DNA of 64,000 bases from assembly GCF_950023065.1 (NCBI RefSeq), contig NC_088680.1, forward strand, positions 20,324,559-20,388,558, written 5' to 3'. The notes below the pieces were generated by a model. That model did no database searches. It saw nothing but the letters and a program-made list of their open reading frames with translations, and was not told the origin of the DNA. The stretch comes from Planococcus citri (lineage: Eukaryota; Arthropoda; Insecta; Hemiptera; Pseudococcidae). Position 1 is the first letter of the stretch. Every line of letters begins with the position of its first letter. The translations under genes and the position numbers were made by a program. Shown piece by piece: positions 1 through 13,288 of this stretch.

Positions 1-689
1 AATTTTTCGATTTTTTGGAAACCCAGTTTAGTCAATAAACATTGAAATTTCCGCCCAAAAAAAATCATTTAGAAACTACTTATATCAGAATTTTTAAAAG
101 TAGGTAAGTAATAGTTTTTGAATTTTTTTCTTGATCAAACAGTTTTAAAATTTTCTTACAATGATGCAAAAACACTTTGACAATAATGCACGAAAAACTC
201 TCGAAAAGTACGTATTAAAATGATGTCAAAATACTCAAAATAGAATGAAAATCACTGAAAATTGGCGAGAAGCGATAAAATTTTGACAAAAGAAGCCAAA
301 AATGTATGAAAGATTCAAAATTGAGTTGAAATGATGTAAAACCAATGTTAATCAATAGGATTAGCCCAATTACATGAAAACACTCAAAAATCATTTTAAA
401 GAACTATCAATAATTACATTGAATAAAATATAAAAGTTTGGAAAAGTTTTCAAAATTGCACGAAATTTGTTAAAAATGCACGAAAAAGTGTCAAAATTGC
501 ATTAAAATGTTGTGAAAACACTTGAAAAAACTAGAATTGACGTAAAAAAAAAAACACTTACGCGTTAAGCGTGAGAAGACCGACTTTTCTTCAAATACAA
601 ATCTTATACGAACAAATTGAGTCACTTTTTTGAAACATTTGTATAGCAATTTGATCTGCTTACAATCGAACCGAATCATTTACGAACGA
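1..689. other. AT-rich non-coding stretch
   Basis: No coding signal is seen. The sequence is AT-rich with scattered short GCACGAAAA and TCAAAATTG motifs that recur irregularly but do not form a clear tandem array. The only open frame (minus strand, 62 codons) has low-complexity content and no splice context. Confidence 0.5.
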
Positions 690-1850
690 TTGGTGATTAA
701 ATAAATTGATTGATTTCTTGGTGAATCATTCGCAAACGCAAACGGATCAATTAATTTACGATTGATTCGGTTTTTGTGAAACTGTTGTGTAGGAAAAAGA
801 ATTTATCTGTTTTCAAGCAAAGTGAATCAATCGAATCGAATCATTCACGACCGATTGGCGATTGGACAAATAGATTAATTTCTAGATGAATCACTTGCGA
901 ACGAATTGAATTATTTTTGGTGAATCTTTCGCGAACGAATTAAATTTTTTTATTGAATCATTCGCGAACGAATTGAATCATTTTTGGTGAATCATTCTTG
1001 GTGAATCATTCGCAAACGAATCGCATTTTTTAGTTAATCATTCGCGATCGAATTGAATCATTTTTATTGAATCATTCGCGAACGAATTGAATCATTTTTG
1101 GTGAATCTTTCGCGAACGAATTGAATTTTTTATTGAATCATTCGCGAACGAATTGAATCACTTTTGGTGAATCATTCGCAAACGAATCGAATTTTTTAGG
1201 TAATCATTCGCGAACGAATTGAATAATTTTTGGTGAATATCATTTTTGGTGAATCATTTGCAAACGAATCGCATTTTTTAGTTGATCATTCGCGAACGAA
1301 TTGAATCATTTTTATTGAATCATTCGCGAACGAATTGAATCACTTTTGGTGAATCTTTCGCGAACGATTTATATCATTTTTGGTGAATCATTCGCAAACG
1401 AATCGAATTTTTTAGGTAATCATTCGCGAACGAATTGAATAATTTTTGGTGAATATCATTTTTGGTGAATCATTCGCAAACGAATCGCATTTTTTAGTTG
1501 ATCATTCGCGAACGAATTGAATCATTTTTATTGAATCATTCGCGAACGAATTGAATCACTTTTGGTGAATCTTTCGCGAACGAATTGAATTCTTTATTGA
1601 ATCATTCGCGAACGAATTGAATCATTTTTGGTGAATCATTCGCAAACGAATCGAATTTTCTAGTTAATCATTCGCGAACGAATTGGATAATTTTTGGTGA
1701 ATCATTCGCGAACGAATTGAATAATTTTTGGCGAATCTTTCGCGAACGAATTGAATAATTGTTGGTGAATCATTCGCGAACGAATTGAATAATTTTTGGT
1801 GAATCTTTCGCGAGCGAATTGATTCATAAATTGAAGAATTGATTAATTCG
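690..1850. repeat. Minisatellite array on a TTCGCGAACGAA core
   Basis: Some thirty direct, imperfect repeats of roughly 20-35 bp. The core is ATTCGCGAACGAATTGAATC, alternating with spacers such as ATTTTTGGTGA, ATTTTTATTGA and CTTTTGGTGA, and a variant ATTCGCAAACGAATCG. The core contains the perfect palindrome TTCGCGAA. A higher-order arrangement is visible: a block with the variant unit, then TTTTTTAGTTGATC, then two standard units, begins near 1233 and again near 1451 (about 218 bp apart), with a related block near 986. The array decays at both edges. Confidence 0.9.
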
Positions 1851-4800
1851 TTCGCGAATGGTTCTTTCAAAAAATTAATCAATTCGTTCATGAATGATTC
1901 CCTTAAGGGAATTAATACTCTCATAAATAGTTAAAATAGTTCACTCAGAATTGAATCAATTTATACTTCGCCTTCTCTAACAATGTTTTACCTACCAACT
2001 TATTCAAAAAATTTCTAATTTTTATAAATTTTCATGTTGATAAAGTTCGCAAAATTTAGGTACAGACCTTTTGATATTTTACCTCCCCCCCCCCCGAATT
2101 TTCAACAATTTTCATCTCTTATTATTTCAAGCATTTTTGACAATATTTTTCTGAATTGTTATGGTTCTTTTTTAAACCTTCTAAAACGATTTTCAGCTAA
2201 TTTTATAAAATTTTTGATAAGTTTTGAGCCGGGTTGCAAAACTGACACTAAAATTAGAAAATAATGAAACTAAAAAACTAAAACAACTGAGAACTGAAAA
2301 TAGATAATACTCGTATGTACTTAAGTGAACATTGAAATTTCAATTTTTTCATTTCTGCAGCTTTGATATACCTATAGGTATACCATGCCTATTAGACAAA
2401 TTCTTGGCAATTTTATTATTTCATTTTCAAGCATTCTTTATTTTTATTCCCTCCCTTCCCTTCAGAATAGAGAAACTTTTTCAATTTCCCAAAAAAATAC
2501 AAAATTTTATTATTTTACAATTTTTGTCAATTCCAATTTATGTGCAGTTTTAATCACGATTTATCGATTTTTCATCTTTGTCATTTTCAATGAGTTGAAT
2601 AAATTTTTTGTTTTTTTTTGTGGGGGGGGGGGAGTGTTTGATGAATTTCCTTCAAACTGATATCATTTTTAAACTAATTTTCCATAATTTTAGGCAAAAA
2701 GTTTAGGTTTTGTTGTCATTTTCAACGTAGATTGAACAGATTTTTCGATAACTTCAGCAAATTTTGCATCATTTTATCACTTTTTCATTTCAGCAGTCCT
2801 ACCTATTGTATTTCATTCGATAATTTCGGGAAATTTTCTCAAAATCTTGCGTTAATTTAAGAACACTTTACGGAATTTGAGCACAATTTTTCATTTTTTT
2901 TTCTTTTTTACACAACTTTTTACATAGGTAGGTACTTTATTTAGTCGTAGCCCATTTTCAGATAATTTCGCGCTATTTTTTCAATATTTCAAACAGCGAA
3001 ACTGTAATTTTACGAATTTTTGATCCATTTTTCGTAAAATATTGCACAGTTTTGAACAATTTGGTACCTACAATTTTCAAAAATTCTCCATCGACTTCGA
3101 TAGAATCAAAATATTTTAAAGAAAAATTACCTACTCTAAAACATTGGGAATTTTTTAGAAAACTTTTCTTTAAAAAATTAGTCTTCTTTTCTCTTAAACA
3201 CGAAACGATTTTAATCGATTCTCATAATTTACGTACATTTTAATACTCGATGAAATGGTACCTAACTATGTAAATTTTCTTACAATTTATTTATGATACC
3301 TACCTAATAACCTCTCCAAAAGTCGTATGAAACGACAAAGTTTTTTGAAATTACTAGATAACAAAAAATCATGAATCATTAATCACCACCTCCCTCTTCC
3401 TCTCTTCTCTTCTTTGATCATATTTAGCTGGCGCATCAACCGATAATTTTCGTAACTCAAATACATAGGTACCGAAAAATACGTCATAAATTACACAAAC
3501 GCAGGTACTTAATATCCATGAGTATAATATTAACATAGTATTATACAATTTGTTAGTACGAATCCTACCCTGTTATTTATTTATTCGACGACGATTCAAA
3601 AAAAAAAATACCTACTTAAATACTTCATGAAATTGAACGCGATGACGAAAAACGAGTCCAGTCGTTAAATTTTGATAATAAGAAAAACGTAAGTACGCTT
3701 TAATAAATAAATAATTCGTTAAAAGCTGACCTCATTATTAATGGTGACGTACCTACCCTTAAATCAGTCGCCCACGTTTTAACCTGCACCAACACCTGGA
3801 GGGGGTGAGGGTCCTACGAGTGACGATAACAATCAAAAAAAATTCACTGACCCAATTTCCTCATTCGTTCCAATGACCATAAACACTTCGAGCTAGAGGA
3901 AGGAAATATGTACCATTAATTCTTCCTCCCTGTATACCCTTCCTTACCACGAGTCTAATGTATGTACATACGGATGGCTACCATGAACCCTTATGAGGAA
4001 ATTCTGCACACCATCTACTGATACGTGAGATACGATTGTATTGAACACGTCGTAAAATTAGACAAGCGGTGTCACGGTTAAACGTCTCACACAAGATCTG
4101 AGGCGAACTTGAAACTGAACGAGCACTATTTGGATAATGGCGAAATTTATCACTATTGCAAGACATATAGGTAGTATTTTTTATTGTATGATTCAAAGCC
4201 AAAAATACGATTAATCAAAATTCTCTCTCGAACGTCGCCAGTTGTCGAGTTCGCATCTGTCAGGTAGGTATTATTGACCTTGCAACCATCATCATCGCGA
4301 TCGCGGTTCCAGTTCACAATGCACCATGATCATAAGTACCTACGCGAGTAAGTACTTTCTGTGTATGCGGTACCGAGCACACAAAATACCTACACCTATA
4401 GAGTATAGATACATAAACGAACACCAATTGATTTCTATTGAGTAAATTCAACTTGGTAAATATTGACCATTTATCTACCTATCTGTCTTTCTTCATACGC
4501 GACGACAACAATATCCTATAGATAATTTAGAAAGCATGTTTCTTTTATATATTATTCTTGGCACGATTGAAAATGGGAAACAAAATTCTCTAAATTTTTT
4601 TCTTCTCTTGTACGTCTCTGTCTCGGTGCAGAGTGTACAGATTCACAGCCAGACGTTCGGTTCGGTTACAGTTCAATGATTCTGTATAATATTGAATCTA
4701 TATTGGTATAAGTATAGGTACTCGTATTTAATCGCGAGTAATTAATCATCACCGTGTACACCTTATACAACAACTTGGATATGGTCGACGGATTTGATAA

Positions 4801-5700
4801 CACATAGCAGTAAATTTCAGACGTATTTTAAAACGTATAAATACCATTCAAGGACGAAATATCGATTCAATGTGACGTTCTAGGTTAGTAGCGTCTTCCT
4901 TTCCATATAGCACCTCATCACCTACAACAACAAGGGTCAACTCCAAAAAAGATTCCGGGTTTGCAGTTTGTATACCTATCTCACGAACTAGAGAGAAGAT
5001 CGAATTTTAAACACCATTCAAAGCGCATGTTCAGTTTCACTAGAGTTGGAGAAAAAAAGAGAAAAAACCACGTGCGTTTGTTTTAGCTAAATTACGTATG
5101 ATTTTGCAATGTGTTTTTCGAAAACCATACATACGATAACACATGGGTTATGATGGGTTAATGGTTGATTAGTTGGGCTATGGGAGGGAGCGAGGGGGCA
5201 GAGATACTGTGTGATGATAGGTCTTCGTCGGGGGCGATTTAATTTCACCTTCTGTGATGTTTACGAAATGAAACCATATCGTATCGTTTTAATTAGACAA
5301 TTGAAAAGGCAGTACAGACAGACGTAGGCGTCTAACGTTATTTCCTCTCTAGTTAATTGAATCATTATTACTCATCGTGGTGTGAAGAAGGAAATTCATT
5401 TGAAAATATTACTCGTTGTTTGTTTTTGGTTATCGATAAAGAGAATGTGGCTATTTGTAAAATGAAGATATCGTTTAGGAAATAGCGATTTACACTCGAA
5501 TTTTAGCGAGTATTTTGCGTTCGTCAAGTACTCGTAGGTAGGTACACATGTTGACCTCATTAATTACTCATTCATTTTTCGATTTCGAGGTTAAAAAAAT
5601 GGTAGTGAGGGATCAAGAACATGAAAATTCAAGTTTTTTCGATGTTTGTTTCCAATGCAGTGTTTTTTTTTTCATGAGTTGATAGCTTCGGGATTGAAAA
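1851..5700. other. Non-coding stretch, no gene recognised
   Basis: No open frame with convincing codon structure or splice sites was found on either strand. It contains an 11-C run (2085-2095), an 11-G run (2622-2632) and many TAGGTACCTA-type short repeats. Around 4200-4700 the base composition is more even. A sequence ending CTGTCAG followed by GTAGGTAT near 4258-4270 could be an untranslated exon with a donor site, but nothing links it to a coding exon. Confidence 0.4.
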
Positions 5701-7950
5701 AAAATCCAAAATCACTCATTCTTGCAGCAAATGACTCGAAATTGTATCAATCTCCCAGAATCACCCCCTCTCTCTCCTGAATCGATGGGTTCTTTTATTC
5801 AAAACGATCTGAAACCTCCAACAAAACTAGAGTTTTTCTTCCAGCAAACTAAAATATTGTTTCAGAAATCGTTACAATCAAGTTCACGTTTCCTGGAGGC
5901 TCCAGATTGGTTTGACAGTGTGGTTGCAATTAATTCAGGCGGTAGATTTTAGAGCATAGAGGAAACTTCAAGTGATTCTCTAGAGAAATGGGCTCGTGGA
6001 TTTTTTAAAGGTAAATACATGATTTCTAACTTCTGAAAAGAATATTCAAGTCACTCTTTCCTTGCATTAACGATTCACCTTCTTTAATCAACCCAAGGTA
6101 CTGAATTTGAGACAAAAATACATTTTCAGCTACCGAAATTGATTTTAGTGCTTTCTGGAGCAATTCCGACGCGCTGGAGAAAAGCCAAATTTTGCTGGAG
6201 GCTCCAGATCAGCTCTAAAATAACTGAAATTCAAGTCAAAAGGCTGACTTTAGCCAATGAGCCGATTTTCAGTTTTATATCTCAAGAAAAATTGCATGAT
6301 GTACAAAATAAATGGACTAACAAGAGAACACCTCGAGGTGTTTGCATACAATTAGAACTGTGCCACGATTTTTGGATAGGGCACGATCTGAACCTTCCAT
6401 AATCAAAATTTCAGCTGACCAAATAGATTTTTCGATTTTAGATGAATTTTTGAAAACTAAAAAATTGACCATTTTTGAACAATACGTGCTCTTTTTTTAA
6501 AAATGAAGCGAATTAGTCCCGAAAGTAATATCATCCCCCTGAACAAAATTCCATTATTTTCACATCCTTTGGAGAAATTTTGAAATTCTGGAGAAGCCTG
6601 AAATCGCGCCGCTGGAGGCTCTAGAATGGCTCGAAATTATAAAATCCGGATTTAGAGGACTTTTTCTTTTTTCATTTTTTTTTATATACTGATAAGGAAA
6701 CCTCTTGAGGTGTCCGCCTCTGATTTGAACGGGTCCGCGATTTTTGGAAAGAGCATGTTCTAAAACCCCCAAATCCAAATTTTCAGCTGCCCAAGTTCAT
6801 TTTTCGATTTTTGGCGAATTTTTGAAAATCCAAAATTGACTATTTTGGTGATTTATGCTTTTTTTAAAAAGTACGTACTTGATCAGTAAAAATGTTCAAA
6901 ATCAATCCTAAAACTGATATTAACCCCCCCCCCTCAATCCAAATTTCGCCATTTCCAGGCATTCTGGAGCCTCCAGCGCTATTTTAAAAATTCTCCAGAA
7001 GGTGTGAATATGAAGTTGGGCAGCTAAAAATCGAGTTGTGTGTTATACTCGATCTGTTTAACAAGTTTATCCACATTTGAGTAGTTTTTGGGAGGGACAC
7101 CTCAAGAGTGGTTTTTTGACCATCTATTTTCAAAACTGGTTAAAAAAAACTCTAAAACCTACTCAAATATGGATAAACTTGTTAAACAGATCGAGCATAA
7201 CACACAACTCGATTTTTAGCTGCCCAACTTCATATTCACACATTCTGGAGCAAATTCAAAATTCTGGAGAAATTGTAAAATAGCGCTGCAGGCTCCAGAA
7301 TGGCTGGGAATGGCGAAATTTGGATGGGGGGGGGGGTTAATATCAGTTTTAGGATTGATTTTGAACATGTTACTGATCAAGTACGTACTTTTTAAAAAAA
7401 AGCATAAATCACCAAAATAGTCAATTTTGGATTTTCAAAAATTCGCCAAAAATCGAAAAATGAACTTGGGCAGCTGAAAATTTGGATTTGGTGGTTTTAG
7501 AACATGCTCTTTCCAAAAATCGCGGTCCCGTTCAAATCGGAGGCGGACACCTCAGGAGGTTCCCTTGCGAGCAGTTTTGAAAATTAAAAATTGACCATTT
7601 TCGAAAAATTTAAGTTTTTTTCTTAAAAATATTTATTCAAAAAAAATGATGTGAATTAGTCCCAAAAGTAATTATCTCCCTCCGAACAAAATTTCATTAT
7701 TTTCACATCCTTTGGAGACATTTTGAAATTCTGGAGAAATCTGAAATCGCGCTGGAGGCTCCAGAATGGCTCGAAATGGTGAAATCCAGATTCGGAAGAT
7801 TGATTTTAAACAAAATACAGTCATTCGTGTAAATTCCAAACATTTTTCTACATGCTTGGAATTTCGTTCCTTATGAAAACCTTGATCAAAAAACCCCATT
7901 CGAGGTGTCCGCCAGGAAATTGGCCTCAAATGTGGATAAACTCTTTAAAT
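5700..7950. repeat. Repeat complex with CTGGAGGCTCCAG motifs
   Basis: A mosaic of diverged repeats. The palindromic motif CTGGAGGCTCCAG or a close variant occurs near 5895, 6195, 6610 and 7750, and degenerate copies flank the hairpin centre. A segment at about 6530-6680 (ACAAAATTCCATTATTTTCA, ending in TGGCTCGAAAT) recurs in direct orientation at about 7680-7800. Short G or C runs (6925-6933 and around 7327-7337) sit at matching places on both sides. No transposase-like reading frame is present, so this looks like old non-autonomous repeat sequence. The family is not recognised. Confidence 0.7.
6694..7566. repeat. Long inverted repeat (about 400-bp arms, short loop)
   Basis: The left arm, about 6694-7091, is the reverse complement of the right arm, about 7150-7566, with few mismatches and small indels. 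The loop is roughly 60 bp. Outer ends match as AAGGAAACCTCTTGAGGTGT (left) against AAGGGAACCTCCTGAGGTGT (right, reverse complement). Inner ends match around AAGTTTATCCACATTTGAGT. A transcript across it could fold into a hairpin several hundred base pairs long. Whether it is a foldback transposon or a duplicated and inverted segment cannot be decided from one copy. Confidence 0.85.
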
Positions 7951-9806
7951 AGGTGTAAAATAATTGCCACAACTTGGTTTTTAGCTGCCCAAATTGATTT
8001 ATGGTTATGGTCAAATATCATCCATAGTTGAGAAAGGAGCGATTAAGTGAGTTAGAATTTGTTTTGTGTCAATTTTAGTCAATAAAATGACAATAAATTT
8101 CAAAATTTGAAGGGAAGAGGGATCAGTGCAAATTTATTCCAAAAATCCAGTCTGTGGTGAACCACAGGCTTCAAAATATCGCCTTTCAAGCTGTATAACC
8201 AGAAATGCAGCGAGCTCATTTTTCTGAAGGGTGATTTGTCAAAGAAATTTAAAGGACCCGAAAATTACATAGGAAGGGGGAAGGGGATTTCAAATTTCCC
8301 GAGAAAAATCATGACTAATTAGAACTTATGAAATTATAAGCTCGTTATAACATGTAGTTCAAAATTCAACAACACCAGAAGCACTTCGCTAAATTTAGTG
8401 AAAAAATGGCGAGTAGGTACTTTGCATTATCAAAAAGTCAGCACCATAATCAAAAATCTAATTACAGAAATATCTAATCAATAACCTTGAATTAAAATGT
8501 TCAAAGAAACAGTTTTCCATGAAAATTATGAGCATTTTTCGCAAAAAAAAAATAACCACCTCATTGAGTCTTTATCATATTCTCCAAATTAAATCTCGCC
8601 AAAATACCGAATTTTCGAGGAGAAATAAATTACGTAACGCAGGAAATGTTCTTCGTATTTTGAAATTTTTCATAAGGAAAACTCGACTCGAGTTATTATA
8701 ATCTTTCAAGAAAAAAATAATTCATCATCTTGCCACAGTACAATGTTTGCGACCAACGTTGATAAATTTTTCAAATTCATCTCGTTAAATAACCATGTAC
8801 GAGGGTGAATTTTTTAGAATAATTTTCATATTTTAAGACGCTCCTTTTTCGTGAAATTCTCGTTTAAACAATTTTTAAGAAGAAAAAACAAGTTTTCTCA
8901 ACGAAAAAAAAATCATCCGAACAGACCTCGAGTGAAATACATTTTCTCCATCATTTTAGGTATAACCATGATATACTTGAAACATGAATCAAAAAAATAA
9001 TGCAAGATGAAGAAAAAAATGAGCCTATGTCTCTCCTCCCCTCTAATGAAATTAACGTCAATAAATTAGGAATAATTGTGTTCACGAAAAAGTTGATTGG
9101 TTCCCATTTTTTATTTTATCCCATCACTCCATTCCACTCACTCATACCACCCCAGCCCCAAACTTTCTTTTAACATTTTCAAAACAACAAAAAAACGTTG
9201 TTAAATGATGCAAAATTTAAAAATTTACATTCTATTAGATCATTTCATTAAGCATTTCATTTTTTAATTTTCCAAAAAACTGACGTAAAAAATAAATTAA
9301 TTTAGGTACCTATTTTTTTTTAAATTTTTTTATATGAACGACAAGGGTAATGTAGCATTTATGAATTTTCCTTTGAATCAAATTCAAATTGTGGGTACTT
9401 CATAAAGTTTTTCAACCAATAAAATTTCAAAAAATACATTTTTTAAACGACGCGAATTCGAAGTTCGTACCGTATTCGATTTTAGGTAGGTACCGTACCT
9501 AGACCTATTTATTTCCGCAGATTTTCTAGGGGCTTTATCATTGAATAAAATACATATCATTCACGAATAAATTCTACCTCATTATGATTGCAATAATAAT
9601 AAAAAAAAAACACTCCACGTTTTGATTAATTTTCAACATTGAACCAATGTCCAGAGGGCAACAATTTTTGAAAACGATTTCGATATAATAGCCGATAGAA
9701 AATATTACCAACTCATCAGCCGAAAAAAAACTCCACGTCAGAATTCATCTTCAACATAAACCAGCCCAAAAATTAAAAAAAAAAAAAACAACACTCAAAA
9801 ACTCAC
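7951..9806. other. Non-coding stretch
   Basis: AT-rich sequence with many A and T runs. No exon, RNA gene or mobile element could be supported. If the candidate exon at 9807-9911 is real, this is its downstream intron on the minus strand; no acceptor plus open exon for it was recognised here. Confidence 0.4.
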
Positions 9807-9911
9807 CCTTATTTTATCATACGTCGTAGTCAGCTCCAAATGATGTATAAAAGGATTGAGGATATCATTAGAAGCGACCATATCTGTAGTCAGCAAAAGC
9901 TTATCACTCAT
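9807..9911 (-). CDS. Candidate first coding exon, unknown product
   Basis: On the minus strand an ATG at 9911 opens exactly 35 codons beginning MSDKLLLTTDMVASNDIL, ending at a strong donor, AGG followed by GTGAGT, at 9807/9806. An in-frame TGA lies just upstream, so this ATG is the first in its frame. The peptide is of normal composition, but it is short, the product is not recognised, and no continuation exon was found within the window to the left. The same-frame open stretch upstream (about 9924-10190) would then be 5' UTR. It may be spurious. Confidence 0.25.
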
Positions 9912-12900
9912 ATTCGCAGCTTTTCAAGTTTTCAGCTTCAGCAGCACGACACCATAATAATAATTACGTAAAAGTGGTAAAATTTCGCGAACCATGTAAC
10001 CGAAAACTTTCACCGGTGTTGGGCCGTAGACAAATGACGACATTAGCAGCGCGTGCTCCGTCTCAAAATCTGACTGCATTCTGAGCCCTAACGGAACGTT
10101 CGCTAAACACTGTAACACACAATTCGACCCACCCCACCAATGAAAAACACTATTGTTATAGGTATAAGTATTCGACGAATACATCAACACACCGGCGTGT
10201 CGACATTGACGAAAAAAAAAACACCTATATCTACGTACCTATGGCTATGGCTATGGGAAAGGAAAGGAACACTGTGAGAGAACCAGTAGCTATAACCATA
10301 ACAATAATAAATAATACTCGATCGCAAAATTGTATCATTTTCGTATCAACACTTTCTTCGCAGTTCATTGATCTTCATCGTTCCGGACTCCGGCGTGAAT
10401 AGTGAATACAAACGCGGCTAAATTAATCTTCTGGTGCCTTTTTTTATCAATTAAACTGTGGGTAATAGATAATAGGTACTTGGTTATTAACGCAGTTTAT
10501 GAACTTCATGTAAGGTACACGAATGTACGTACGATTCGGTCGTATAAATAATGAAGGTTATTATGAGGTGTTATCGTTTTACCTAATTTAATACATACAT
10601 GCGTATGCGTAATAATCCTCACGATTCTATCGGCGTTCTTGATGCTGATGGTGAACGATAGGCTGGTGATGGTTTTTGTTTGTATTGTACTTTCCGCATA
10701 TCTGATACCGGAGCTTTTGTGTTTGTCTGGTTCCCACATCTTGATCTTGGAACAGATAATTCGATTGTTCACGATCGAGAATATCGTAAAAATTGTACGC
10801 AAGGTTTCCATAGAGTTGAGAGGTGTGAGCTAAAAAAGGAAGGAAGAAAATGGTGATAATGTTGTTGAAACAAACGATGACATGATGGCTGAGAACTGAG
10901 AAGATTTATGACCACTTACCTCAAAAAAGTGGAGATATTTCGAAGATGTTTTTGTCCTATGATAAAAAAACAGAACATATTATTATGCTTAAAATACAAT
11001 GGACATTGGACACTTGCTAATTGCTTCATTGATGAGATGAATTCTTTGAAAATCGACGAACACCCACGTGGTTGCTGAAGTATCATTTAAGATGCATTTG
11101 CTTCAACTTGATAAATCACAATAATACCTACTTGCTTATTTCTTCGTCTATCTTCTTATATTGTTCAAAAGTAAAATTGTTCGTAAAATACTACAAAAAA
11201 TGAGTGGAATTTCACCAAATCTTCGTGAAAAAATTGAAAATTTAGATTAGATTAGATTTTGATTAGATAATAGTCTGTCCTTGCCAAATCCCCTCCCCTC
11301 CATTTTAATTTGTAAACAATTGAAAAAATGTCAATTCGGTTGTAAAGGTTGCCTATGTAACAATTCCGAAGGGGTTAGAACAATTTTATTTAAAATATAA
11401 TATTTTTAATTATTAAAGATGAAAGATGGAAGGAAATGAAAAATGTCTGAAGGAAAATGAAAGAATTTGTTGGAGATCAAGGTCAAGGATTCAGGACTGA
11501 GGGATACTTCTGATCGTTGATCCTCTATCGTAGCAAGTCTGGATTTTATTTTCTTTATTTTCACTTTAAGCCCGAATAATTCCTAATTGAGAAAAAACTA
11601 AAAAGTATGAGGAGATATGAGATTTAGGATTGGATAGTACGATGAGAGAATGAGACGAGAGGGCATTTGTTGTGTTGAGGAGTAAGAAATCTTAAATACG
11701 CTGGGAAAAAAAGCAGAAGAAAACGTACGTAATACGTATAGGTACTGATTGCCTTTCTTTAAAAAGCGATATCATGATTTCGTAGAATCTTGTCGAATTA
11801 CCTGTCTTGTATACTCATGTACCTATGAAAAAGTCTCATGATAATTCAGTAAAATGAATTTTATGATCAGAAGTAATTCCTCAAAACAGTAAAAATAGTT
11901 GAAGCCTGAAACTTCATTTCATTATCTTGCCTCATCGGAATGTCACATTACCCAATGCTCAGATCTGTAAATTAAAAAAAAAACAAAATTGAGTTATTCC
12001 CTTCACGTTCAAAATACATCCTACCTATTTCATAAATTCTTCGCACAATTTTTCTAGTAGGTAACATGAAAGAAAAAAATTCCAACTCACCAACTCATCT
12101 TGGCAAAGTATCGAGAAACTAATTTATTACGCCATCAAAGCATTTATTGTTCAATTGTACAGTAATTATGTACTTAATATCAAGCACCTATTCCAAATTC
12201 TAATTAGCAAACGCAATTCATTTAGGAATTAGGAATCACTGAACCATACCAGCGGACAATTCTGACAAAAGTTTCCCTTTCATCGTAGTATGTTTTGAAT
12301 TTCGACTGTTTGCTTTTAGTATAAGAGAGGCTCGTGTAGAGAAATCGAGCAGCTTTTATGGTAATAGGAAAACGTGTTTATATTTAATAATAATTTCAAT
12401 TCGTACGTAGTTCGATTCAATATGAAAATCACGTTCCTATACACAATTGATTAATAACATATCCACCCTTAACCCGGAAAGGTATTGTTACACACGAGCG
12501 GATCGAGCAAACAAGCATGCAATGACGTATCGAATCGAGTATGATTAATTATCTCCATCATCTACCTACGCATATATTTAGCTTTATATTAAAAGTAAAC
12601 AAACAATGCCAAAGGTCTAATGGTAAGCCGAACGTTTTCCACGAGCTTTTGTGTTTTCAATCAACAACAGGGTCATTGATAGAAAAAATAACATTTTTAC
12701 ATTCAAAGAAGCCTATCAAAATCGATACACAGGGATTCCACGATGAACAACGAATTTATAAATAACAACGACATAACCAAAGTTTAAAATAATTTAATGG
12801 TAAATTTTACATAAAAACGTGAAAAATACTCGATACAAAAGAATTAAAAATAGAATTTTTTCAAAAAAAAAATGGACGGAACGACAGTATGTACCAGTCA

Positions 12901-13288
12901 TTAAGAGCAAGGAAAAAAAATGAAACGTAAGAATGAAAGATTGTCAGATTCGAGGTAAATACTTAATAATAGGAAATTCTAGTCCAGTAAGAAGTATTAA
13001 TTGATATCCTTCGTAATAGGTACATAATCATAATCACAATATAATTAAAATTAATCGTCTCACTAACTAACGTATTTTCTTTGATATGTCTACCTAACAC
13101 TTTTCATTTTGTTCAAAGATCACTGGCGGAAGAAAAAAAAATCCGTTAAAATCTAGAGTCATATTACGACTAGACCCTATAAGAAAAAACCTATTCTACA
13201 TAATACTGAGAAAAATAGTCGGAACGACTTAAAATTAAATTACCCGTGTTAAAATACATAAATTAAATGAGAAAATTGAGTGAAAATT
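9912..13288. other. Long stretch without a supported gene
   Basis: No gene can be supported. At 10629-10829 (-) an acceptor-like TTTTTTAG is followed by sequence open in two frames, but no consistent exon chain could be built. Around 12840-13288 the sequence is probably the 3' UTR or downstream flank of the claudin-like gene, which ends at 13289 on the minus strand. The rest is AT-rich with no repeat of note. Confidence 0.4.

Noticed and set aside
1664..1924. 86-codon minus-strand frame with repeated FVRERFAN-like segments
   Set aside because: It is a translation of the minisatellite; the repeats are DNA repeats and there is no gene context.
10506..10829. Minus-strand frames after a TTTTTTAG acceptor, one reading QLYGNLAYNFYDILDREQ
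   Set aside because: Two overlapping frames are open and neither joins in phase without a stop to the only plausible upstream exon (about 10913-10965). Not enough to call an exon.
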